From: JBBRLG01 sp038231495
Lineage (GTDB): Bacteria; Planctomycetota; Planctomycetia; Gemmatales; Gemmataceae
Assembly (NCBI GenBank): GCA_038231495.1
Contig: JBBRLG010000353.1
Coordinates: forward strand, 1-8,017
Reading direction: 5' to 3'
DNA length: 8,017 bases
Positions 1-4,547 of the stretch are shown here, in pieces. The translations under genes were made by a program, and so were the position numbers. The notes beneath the pieces were generated by a model. The model saw only the letters and a list, made by a program, of their open reading frames with translations, did no database searches and had not been told where the DNA came from. Position 1 is the stretch's first letter; each line of letters starts with the position of its first letter.

Positions 1-136
1 CCGGGGCGGTTTTCGTGGTCGTGGCATGGCGGCCCGGTGGATCGGGTGTCAATTTGGCGGGCCGGAACCCTGCCGGATCGCCACCCGATCATGGCGCAAA
101 TCTCGTGCCGAACACTATTGCCGTCAACCCCTTTTT
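1..136. other. Intergenic stretch with a 9-bp inverted repeat
   Basis: No convincing gene is visible. One forward frame is open from the window edge into the hairpin cluster, but its translation does not look like a protein. The only structure is a perfect 9-bp inverted repeat, GATCGGGTG at 40-48 and CACCCGATC at 82-90, enclosing a smaller CCGG/CCGG pairing (62-65 with 73-76). It could be a cruciform or the terminator of a gene ending just left of the window. Confidence 0.4.
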
Positions 137-275
137 CTACCCTGAAAGGGTTGTACAAGAGTACCCACCGTGGTGTGCAACCCTTTCAGGGTTGGCCGTC
201 GCGTGGCGGGTTGCTTTCCGGGGGTGCGCGAGTACGCGACCCCCGGCTGTGTTGTTAAACCGCTTCGCGGTATGC
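137..275. repeat. Hairpin cluster, REP/BIME-like dispersed repeat
   Basis: Four short hairpins lie within about 135 bases. ACCCT/AGGGT flanks GAA at 139-151. CAACCCT/AGGGTTG flanks TTC at 178-194. CCGGGGGT/ACCCCCGG occupies 218-246, with a partly paired CGCG/CGCG inside. ACCGC/GCGGT flanks TTC at 259-271. The first two also form a 15-bp inverted repeat with each other (139-153 with 178-192). Such dense, non-coding hairpin arrays are typical of REP-like interspersed elements, and very similar phrases recur in planctomycete intergenic DNA as I remember them. The forward frames crossing the cluster read as repeat-derived peptides, not as a gene. Confidence 0.7.
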
Positions 276-506
276 GGCGAGCTCGACCTCCTTTTTTTCC
301 GAACGCACTTTACCCGACCGGCTCGCCCGCGAATAACGCCAATGCACGACTGCAAGCGACGCCTGCCAAACTGGCGCTCATTTTCACCCAAACTGATCTC
401 TTAATAACGCACCGGTTACGGCATGATGGGGCCTGGCGCGTTGTTCCCCAAACGCGGGCACGGTCGCGCCCGGTTTTGAACCCTTCCCAGCTACCGCGAG
501 GTTGTC
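276..506. other. Upstream region of the DUF5681-like gene
   Basis: There is no supportable gene here. A pyrimidine-rich run with seven T (about 287-300) follows the hairpin cluster and might end transcription arriving from the left. A TAATAA at about 402-407 is the best -10-like hexamer, but no good -35 box sits at the right distance. The promoter of the downstream gene is therefore not identified. Confidence 0.35.
496..501 (+). promoter_or_regulatory. Ribosome binding site of the DUF5681-like gene
   Basis: GCGAGG ends five bases before the ATG at 507. The GAGG core is a reasonable Shine-Dalgarno match and supports this start over alternatives in other frames. Confidence 0.55.
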
Positions 507-1217
507 ATGAACACGTCCGACCGCAACCCCCACGCCCCTTCCCACGCCGAACCGTCCTCGGCCGACGACACCGGCCGCAACGCGCAAGGCCGCTTCCTGC
601 CGGGCAACCTCGGCGGGCCGGGCAACCCCTACGCCCGTCGGGTCGCCGAGCTGCGCCGCGTCATGCTCGAATGCGTTACCGCCCAGGAAATGGAAATCAT
701 CGTCGGCGAACTGTTGGTCCAGGCCAAAAACGGCAAACTCGGTGCGATCAAACTCTTGTTCCAGTACGTCCTGGGCAAGCCGCCCGCGACGGTGAACCCG
801 GACACGCTGGACCTGGAAGAGGTGGATCTGTTCCGGCGGTCGCCGACGGCCGCGGAGGCGACCGACACGCTCGGCAACCGCCTGCCGCCGGGGCCGGTGG
901 CCGAGGTGCTGCGTTTCACGATGCCTTGCGTCGGCGATCGCTTCCGGCAGGAACTCGGCGAGGGCCTGCAAGCCGACCTGGCGGCGCGTCAGCTCGACGA
1001 CGAGGCGGACGCGGCTGACCACGCCGCAGAGTGCGCCGACGCGGCCGGACCCGCGGTCGCACCGGACGCCCGGTCGGCACCGTCAGCAAACGGGAAAAAC
1101 GGCACGCCGGAGCGGCCGCGTCCCGCACCGACGGCGAACGGCACCCGGCCGGAGTCTGCCAACGGCAGGCATCGCCGGCGCGACCGCGGTGCCGGCCCCT
1201 CCGCCGGGCGCGCGTAG
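507..1217 (+). CDS. Hypothetical protein with DUF5681-like N-terminus
   Basis: This is a 236-residue soluble protein of unknown function. Residues 1-24 are a polar leader. Residues 27-43 hold the motif Q-GRFLPGN-GGPGNP-ARR, which resembles the 'GRF..G..GNP.GR' signature of DUF5681 proteins that occur near phage and mobile genes and as stand-alone planctomycete proteins. Residues 44-92 form a predicted helical segment ending in YVLGKPP, the best-conserved-looking part. Residues 103-165 are acidic and helical. From about 166 to the end the chain is low-complexity (Ala, Asp, Pro, Asn-Gly) and finishes in an Arg-rich tail, probably disordered. No membrane segment or catalytic motif is seen. The ATG is preceded by GAGG. 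Strong GC at third codon positions supports this frame over the overlapping ones. The family call rests on the N-terminal motif alone. A nucleic-acid-binding role is possible but unproven. Confidence 0.8.
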   Translation: MNTSDRNPHAPSHAEPSSADDTGRNAQGRFLPGNLGGPGNPYARRVAELRRVMLECVTAQEMEIIVGELLVQAKNGKLGAIKLLFQYVLGKPPATVNPDTLDLEEVDLFRRSPTAAEATDTLGNRLPPGPVAEVLRFTMPCVGDRFRQELGEGLQADLAARQLDDEADAADHAAECADAAGPAVAPDARSAPSANGKNGTPERPRPAPTANGTRPESANGRHRRRDRGAGPSAGRA

Positions 1218-1258
1218 ACGGTTTCTAGCACTTGATTGGTAGATTATTCGGCGGCGTC

Positions 1259-1285
1259 GGCGCGCCGCGGCGTCCGCGGTGCGCC
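1259..1285. terminator. GC-rich hairpin downstream of the DUF5681-like gene
   Basis: A 12-bp stem with a three-base loop lies 41 bases after the stop codon. GGCGCGCCGCGG (1259-1270) pairs with CCGCGGTGCGCC (1274-1285), with a single G-U wobble. There is no T-run after it, so it is not a canonical intrinsic terminator, but it could stall transcription or protect the mRNA 3' end. Confidence 0.5.
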
Positions 1286-1320
1286 ACAAATCCTTGGCAG
1301 TGCCGGCCGCTCTTTGGAGT

Positions 1321-1338
1321 GCGGCGGCTCGACGCCGC
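1321..1338. repeat. Small REP-like hairpin
   Basis: GCGGCG (1321-1326) pairs with CGCCGC (1333-1338) around a six-base loop. It sits between the GC-rich hairpin and the 139-bp inverted-repeat element. Similar 'GCGGCGGCT.GACGCCGC' phrases are, to my recollection, common in planctomycete intergenic DNA, but copy number cannot be checked here. Confidence 0.45.
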
Positions 1339-1349
1339 TTGCTTTCTTT

Positions 1350-1488
1350 GTAACCGTTCACCGGCTGCAACTTCTCCCCCCCATGCGAAGGGGGGGTGGG
1401 GGGTTAAGAACGATTGCAGTACTGGGTCATGGCGCTCACTCCCCCCCCCTTCGCAAGGGGGGAGAAGTTGCAGCCGGTGAACGGTTAC
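1350..1488. repeat. 139-bp element with 32-bp terminal inverted repeats (MITE-like)
   Basis: The first 32 bases (1350-1381, starting GTAACCGTTCACCGG and ending in six C) are the exact reverse complement of the last 32 (1457-1488). Just inside each arm is a GCGAAG-plus-G-run motif that pairs further if one base is skipped. The centre (about 1401-1440) is unpaired and unrelated. The layout resembles a miniature inverted-repeat element or a large bidirectional hairpin terminator. No direct target duplication is obvious in the flanks (left ...GCTTTCTTT, right GCGGAATT...). It lies between two convergent genes, ending 13 bases before the stop of the ArsR-family gene, so it probably also acts at both mRNA 3' ends. 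Confidence 0.75.
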
Positions 1489-1501
1489 GCGGAATTGTCG
1501 C

Positions 1502-1897
1502 TCACTCGGTTTTGCCGGTGGTCGCCCAGCGCGCCCGCATCGTTTCGATGGCCAGGCGGACATCTTCCGAAACTTCCTGCGTCCCGGCCACGAACTCAAT
1601 GCCGTCCACCAGCCAGCGCGCCAGCTTCGGCTGCCGCAGATGGTAATAGACGTGCCGGCCTTCCCGCCGTTCGGCCACCAGGCGGTGCGCCCGCAATACG
1701 GACAGGTGCTGCGACACGCCCGAATGACTGATGCCCAGCGCCGCCTGGAGCGTGTTCACGTCGCGTTCGCCCTCGCGGAGTTCTTCGATGATGCGGATGC
1801 GGTGGGGATGAGCCAGCACACCCAGGAGGTCGGCTAACTCTTTGGTAACAAGAAATGGCTCTGGCATGGCACTCATGGTAAATAGTCGCAGATTCAT
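1502..1897 (-). CDS. ArsR-family winged-helix transcriptional regulator
   Basis: This is a 131-residue DNA-binding protein of the ArsR/SmtB family, a dimeric repressor type that leaves DNA when it binds its ligand. The fold is read from LADLLGVLAHPHRIRIIEEL (residues 21-40, first helices), DVNTLQAALGIS (46-57) and the recognition helix HSGVSQHLSVLRAHRLV (58-74). The beta wing AERREGRHVYYHL follows at 75-87, and a dimerisation helix ends the chain. The protein contains no cysteine, so the ELCVC-type metal or thiol sensor of ArsR, CadC and BigR is absent and the signal is probably not arsenite or a persulfide. The start at 1897 fits the promoter and operator just upstream. ATGs at 1876 and 1867 are also possible, because none has a strong ribosome site. 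It is transcribed divergently from the CBS-domain gene, which may be its target. Confidence 0.9.
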   Translation of the reverse strand: MNLRLFTMSAMPEPFLVTKELADLLGVLAHPHRIRIIEELREGERDVNTLQAALGISHSGVSQHLSVLRAHRLVAERREGRHVYYHLRQPKLARWLVDGIEFVAGTQEVSEDVRLAIETMRARWATTGKTE

Positions 1898-1905
1898 AGT
1901 GCAGC

Positions 1906-1917
1906 ATGTTTACACAT
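1906..1917. promoter_or_regulatory. Candidate operator of the ArsR-family regulator
   Basis: ATGTTTACACAT is a 12-bp imperfect palindrome, with five of six symmetric pairs complementary. It sits about ten bases before the ATG at 1897 and overlaps the transcription start predicted from the promoter at 1922-1950. That position is typical for autorepression by this family. The assignment is inference from symmetry and position. Confidence 0.4.
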
Positions 1918-1921
1918 ATTG

Positions 1922-1950
1922 AAAATAGGGGCGGTCCGAGGCAAAGTCAA
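1922..1950 (-). promoter_or_regulatory. Sigma-70-like promoter of the ArsR-family gene
   Basis: On the reverse strand a TTGACT box (1950-1945) and a TATTTT box (1927-1922) are separated by exactly 17 bases. This matches five and four positions of the TTGACA/TATAAT consensus. The implied transcript would start near 1914-1916, giving a leader of under 20 bases before the ATG at 1897. Confidence 0.55.
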
Positions 1951-1975
1951 GTCGTTTTAGTGAAAGTTCAGATAC

Positions 1976-1993
1976 GCAAAGCCGCAAGCGGCA
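1976..1993 (+). repeat. 18-base motif, copy 1 (GCCGCAAGCGGC core)
   Basis: GCAAAGCCGCAAGCGGCA here is identical to the reverse-strand sequence at 4439-4456. Its core, GCCGCAAGCGGC, folds as GCCG/CGGC around CAAG and also occurs in both arms of the inverted repeat at 2591-2665. It lies in the leader of the CBS gene, about 70 bases before its start codon. Confidence 0.6.
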
Positions 1994-2050
1994 TTTGATT
2001 TGCTGGCCTGACTGTCAGAAAGGCGACAAGGCCTGTGTTCTATTCCAAGC

Positions 2051-2055
2051 GGAGG
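2051..2055 (+). promoter_or_regulatory. Strong ribosome binding site deciding the CBS start
   Basis: GGAGG is followed by six bases and then the ATG at 2062. The upstream in-frame GTG at 2035 has no such site, so the shorter protein is preferred. Confidence 0.75.
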
Positions 2056-2061
2056 CCGCCG

Positions 2062-2523
2062 ATGTTGAGTACCGTGCCGAAACCCGCCGCGCCCCGGCTA
2101 ACGTTGGGGGCCGCGACCGCCGCCGACCTGATGGCGGTTGACTTGGTTTCGCTCCATGTGTCCGCGACGGTTCCCGAAGCGACCGCCTTGTTGACCGACC
2201 GGGGCTTCAGTGCCGCGCCGGTGATCGACGACACGGGCCGCCCGGTAGGCGTCGTTAGCAAGGCGGACATTCTGATTCACGACCACGAACAAGGCCGCAG
2301 CGTGGCGCGGTCGGATACGCCACCGGACCGCGGCGACGCGACGCGGGTCGAGGAGATCATGACGCCGGCGGTGTTTTCCGTCGCGCCGGAGACGCCGGCG
2401 GCGAAGGTCGTCGAGGAGATGTTGAAATTGAAAGTGCAACAACTGTTCGTCGTCGATGACCAGGGCACGCTGGTCGGCATCATCGGCGCGCTGGACGTAT
2501 TACGGCAGTTACAGCCGGGGTGA
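2062..2523 (+). CDS. Two-CBS-domain protein
   Basis: This is a 153-residue soluble protein made of a tandem CBS pair (Bateman module), a fold that binds adenosine-containing ligands such as AMP, ATP or S-adenosylmethionine and reports energy or nucleotide state. CBS1 covers about residues 20-75 (ADLMAVDLVSLHVSATVPEA through PVGVVSKADIL). CBS2 covers about 95-150 (VEEIMTPAVFSVAPETPAA through LVGIIGALDVL). The ribose-contacting S/T-x-x-D motif is intact in CBS1 (S66, D69). In CBS2 the Ser/Thr is Gly142, although D145 remains, so only one canonical nucleotide site may be functional. There is no attached enzyme or transporter domain, so it must act on a partner. The reading frame extends upstream to a GTG at 2035, but GGAGG before the ATG at 2062 decides the start. 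It diverges from the ArsR-family gene; co-regulation is plausible but unproven. Confidence 0.88.
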   Translation: MLSTVPKPAAPRLTLGAATAADLMAVDLVSLHVSATVPEATALLTDRGFSAAPVIDDTGRPVGVVSKADILIHDHEQGRSVARSDTPPDRGDATRVEEIMTPAVFSVAPETPAAKVVEEMLKLKVQQLFVVDDQGTLVGIIGALDVLRQLQPG

Positions 2524-2532
2524 TCGCGCGAT
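2523..2532. terminator. Palindrome at the CBS stop codon
   Basis: ATCGCGCGAT is a perfect 10-bp palindrome starting at the last base of the TGA stop and followed by a T-rich stretch (TTTGTTAT). Its hairpin would be short, with three pairs around GCGC, so it is at most a weak terminator. Confidence 0.25.
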
Positions 2533-2567
2533 TTTGTTATACTGCCCGCGGTCCAATGTGCGGCAAA

Positions 2568-2609
2568 CGCCCGTAGCCACAAGCGGCCCGCCCGTAGCCG
2601 CAAGCGGCC
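2568..2609. repeat. Two tandem 21-bp repeats
   Basis: Units at 2568-2588 and 2589-2609 share CGCCCGTAGCC(A/G)CAAGCGGCC and differ at one base. The second unit runs into the left arm of the inverted repeat at 2591-2665, so the first looks like a partial extra copy of that arm. Confidence 0.75.
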
Positions 2610-2665
2610 CGCTTGCTGGCTGAACCCGCGCAGCAGCCAGCAAGCGAGCCGCTTGCGGCTACGGG
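2591..2665. repeat. 32-bp inverted repeat between convergent genes
   Basis: The arms at 2591-2622 and 2634-2665 are reverse complements with one mismatch in 32, separated by 11 bases. The left arm begins CCCGTAGCCGCAAGCGG. Each arm also contains the self-complementary GCCGCAAGCGGC core. The element fills the space between the 3' ends of the CBS gene and the TPR/HEAT gene (stop at 2674). It can form a very stable hairpin on either strand and is likely to mark both transcript ends. It has no sequence in common with the 139-bp element at the previous convergent junction. Confidence 0.8.
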
Positions 2666-2673
2666 TGTTTGCG

Positions 2674-4287
2674 TCAATCGCTTTTACGGACCGGCCCCCA
2701 CGATGCCTTCGTTGCCGCGGCACCGGCGACGATGCCCAGGGCGTTCCTGCCGCTGCGGGCTACCTCACTTTTGGCCAAACTGTGTTCGTCAAAGCGTTTC
2801 AGCACGTTCTGAATCGCCCCCCTTCTGCGGACCTCCGCGGCGTCGGCGTTGGCTTCCGTCTGAAGGTATCGGCCCAGGGATTCGCGCGCGTGCGGTCCGA
2901 GATGGACTAACGCGTCGGCGGCGGTCTGGGAGACCGCGGCCGAACTGCTGTCTAGCGATTCAACCAGGACCGGCACTGCGTCGCGCGCCTCCGGCCCCAT
3001 TTGGCCCAGCGCCCACAGGGTCATGCGGCGCTCGCGGATGGTCTCCGTCGCCTGCGCCCGCTGCAAACGCGCCACCAGGACGGGAGCCGCTGGCGCGGCG
3101 TTCGGTCCGAGATTGCCGATCGCAAGGACAAACTCCTCGCGTTCCTTCTCGGTCGTGGCGTTCTCCAGGCCTTGCACCATGACCGGCACGACCTGCCGCT
3201 GCAAAAAGACGGCGTCCTGACGAACCAACCGGTCGTGTAGTTCCAGGACGTTTTTCCGGTCGCCTTCCGGGTGGCGGTCGGGACCACTCATCCGGGAGAC
3301 CACGGCGGCAGGGGCGGGAGGGGCCGGGGTGACGGCCATCGCGGCGACCATGTGGTTCGCCGGCCCACCCCCGCGTGAGTTGAGCGCCATCGCATACACG
3401 TTGGCCAGCGATTGAACGGTCTTTGCCGTGTCCTTGTTCTCCAGCCCCTGCTCCTTTTTGCGGATTTCGTACGCCTGGTTGAGCGAATGGTAGGCGCGGT
3501 CCAGGTCGCCTTGCTTTTGCGAGAGTACCGCGACCCTTTCCCGGTTCGCCGCGTAGGCAAGGTGCTGTTCCAGGTTGGCCCGTTGCGCAACCGTGACCGC
3601 CTTTTCGTCCAGGTCGAGCGCCTGTTGCAATTTGCCCTGTTGTTCATAACCGTCGATCTGCTGGTTCAACAGTTCGAGGCGGTTCAAACCGGCCGTGTTG
3701 GGCGCGGAGGCCAGGTGCTCGCCGGCAAGCGGTTCTTTCGGGATGGCCAGGGGCGCGGCCGGCTTGGCGGTGTGGACGTAGAACGGCTGGTGTCCGGTAC
3801 GGCTCATCGCGAAGGCGACCCGTTCGGCATCGTCCGCGGGAGTCGGGTCGCCGTTGCCGAACAGGGCACGGCTCGTGCGTGGGTCGAGCAGACTGCCGCT
3901 CAGGACCAGCAACAGACAAGCGGCCGCGAGCATGCCGGAGCGCTTTTTCACCCAGCGGACAATCGAAGGCCGCCCCGGTTGTTTGCGCGGGAAAGGCAGA
4001 ATGCGCGGGGTAGGAACAGGGACTGTAGGTGCCGGGAGGCGGTCGGCGACCGGCTCGAAATCGGCCAAAACGTCGCGGACGAGGTCGGTCAGCTTTCGCA
4101 GTTCCGGGCGCTCGTCCAGCGCGTGTTCGATTTGCCGCCGCTCCTCCCCGCTGACCTCGTCGGCGAGGAACCGCCCGAGCATTGCGTTATCGATCTCGCC
4201 CCAGGCTTGCTCCTGAGCTGCGCGGTAGGCCCGCAACTCGGAGGCGACTCGTTCCCAATCGTCGTTCGGCTGCAATTCGCTCGCCAT
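2674..4287 (-). CDS. Membrane-anchored TPR/HEAT-repeat protein with anti-sigma-like N-terminus
   Basis: This 537-residue protein has one predicted membrane helix. Residues 33-76 (LGRFLADEVSGEERRQIEHAL and following) resemble the cytosolic head of planctomycete anti-sigma-like proteins, but the zinc-binding His/Cys set is missing. Residues 85-110 are a Pro-rich linker. KKR at 114-116 precedes the hydrophobic stretch 117-134, so the positive-inside rule puts the N-terminus in the cytosol and the large C-terminal part outside. Residues 203-302 hold TPR-like helical pairs (YEQQGKLQQALDLDEKAV and QGDLDRAYHSLNQAYEIRKK). Residues 350-475 hold HEAT-like units (GNLGPNAAPAAPVLVARL, GQMGPEARDAVPVLVESL, VHLGPHARESLGRYL). 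It is probably a protein-interaction scaffold; no enzyme motif is seen. The start has only a weak upstream GAG. It diverges from the WD40 kinase, which could recognise or phosphorylate its cytosolic head (inference). The long open frame on the opposite strand is a shadow of this GC-rich gene. Confidence 0.85.
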   Translation of the reverse strand: MASELQPNDDWERVASELRAYRAAQEQAWGEIDNAMLGRFLADEVSGEERRQIEHALDERPELRKLTDLVRDVLADFEPVADRLPAPTVPVPTPRILPFPRKQPGRPSIVRWVKKRSGMLAAACLLLVLSGSLLDPRTSRALFGNGDPTPADDAERVAFAMSRTGHQPFYVHTAKPAAPLAIPKEPLAGEHLASAPNTAGLNRLELLNQQIDGYEQQGKLQQALDLDEKAVTVAQRANLEQHLAYAANRERVAVLSQKQGDLDRAYHSLNQAYEIRKKEQGLENKDTAKTVQSLANVYAMALNSRGGGPANHMVAAMAVTPAPPAPAAVVSRMSGPDRHPEGDRKNVLELHDRLVRQDAVFLQRQVVPVMVQGLENATTEKEREEFVLAIGNLGPNAAPAAPVLVARLQRAQATETIRERRMTLWALGQMGPEARDAVPVLVESLDSSSAAVSQTAADALVHLGPHARESLGRYLQTEANADAAEVRRRGAIQNVLKRFDEHSLAKSEVARSGRNALGIVAGAAATKASWGPVRKSD

Positions 4288-4438
4288 TTAGCACTCGCGG
4301 TGGACGGCAGACAGGTTCGGGCACCAACTACTTCCCCTGAGCTATAGACGGTGCTGGCTCCGGCCATCTGCAATGAAATTCCTTCACTGACATTCAAAAT
4401 TAAAGAAAGCAGCCCGTTGTGAACGTACATACAGGTAT

Positions 4439-4466
4439 TGCCGCTTGCGGCTTTGCATTCTTGCAA
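4439..4466 (-). repeat. 18-base motif copy 2, next to a second small hairpin
   Basis: On the reverse strand 4456-4439 reads GCAAAGCCGCAAGCGGCA, identical to the copy at 1976-1993. Overlapping its right edge, TTGCA (4453-4457) and TGCAA (4462-4466) form a 5-bp stem. The pair lies about 80-110 bases upstream of the kinase start codon, within its probable leader or promoter. Confidence 0.55.
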
Positions 4467-4532
4467 TCCCGCGACACCGGCACGAAAAGAAGGCTAGAGT
4501 TACCGTGGCTGCCTACCCCCAAAACGCCCCCA

Positions 4533-4538
4533 GAGAGG
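4533..4538 (+). promoter_or_regulatory. Ribosome binding site of the kinase
   Basis: GAGAGG lies nine bases before the ATG at 4548. The upstream in-frame GTG at 4419 has no comparable site and would add 43 residues unlike known kinase N-termini. A TTG at 4545 is a less likely alternative with six-base spacing. Confidence 0.6.
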
Positions 4539-4547
4539 TCACTGTTG

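Noticed and set aside
137..275. CRISPR array
   Set aside because: The repeats are hairpins of different sequence and spacing, not identical direct repeats with uniform spacers.
170..1018. Long forward open frame overlapping the DUF5681-like gene
   Set aside because: It starts inside the hairpin cluster, runs out of frame through a better-supported gene, and its translation is Arg/Pro-rich as expected of a GC-rich shadow frame.
384..1022. 212-codon reverse open frame opposite the DUF5681-like gene
   Set aside because: It is a mirror of a GC-rich gene with no ribosome site or recognisable domain; the forward frame has a conserved motif.
1350..1488. Insertion sequence
   Set aside because: It is only 139 bp with no transposase frame and no visible target duplication, so at most it is a non-autonomous element.
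1225..1646. Several open frames across the inverted-repeat element
   Set aside because: Their translations are the repeat itself read in different frames (SPPLRKGGEVAAGE-like phrases), not genes.
3412..4347. 311-codon forward open frame opposite the TPR/HEAT gene
   Set aside because: The reverse frame has a membrane helix, TPR and HEAT patterns; this one has no domain logic and is a typical antisense shadow.
4419..4547. Upstream GTG start for the kinase
   Set aside because: It has no ribosome site, the extra 43 residues do not resemble kinase N-termini, and the region carries the 18-base repeat motif.
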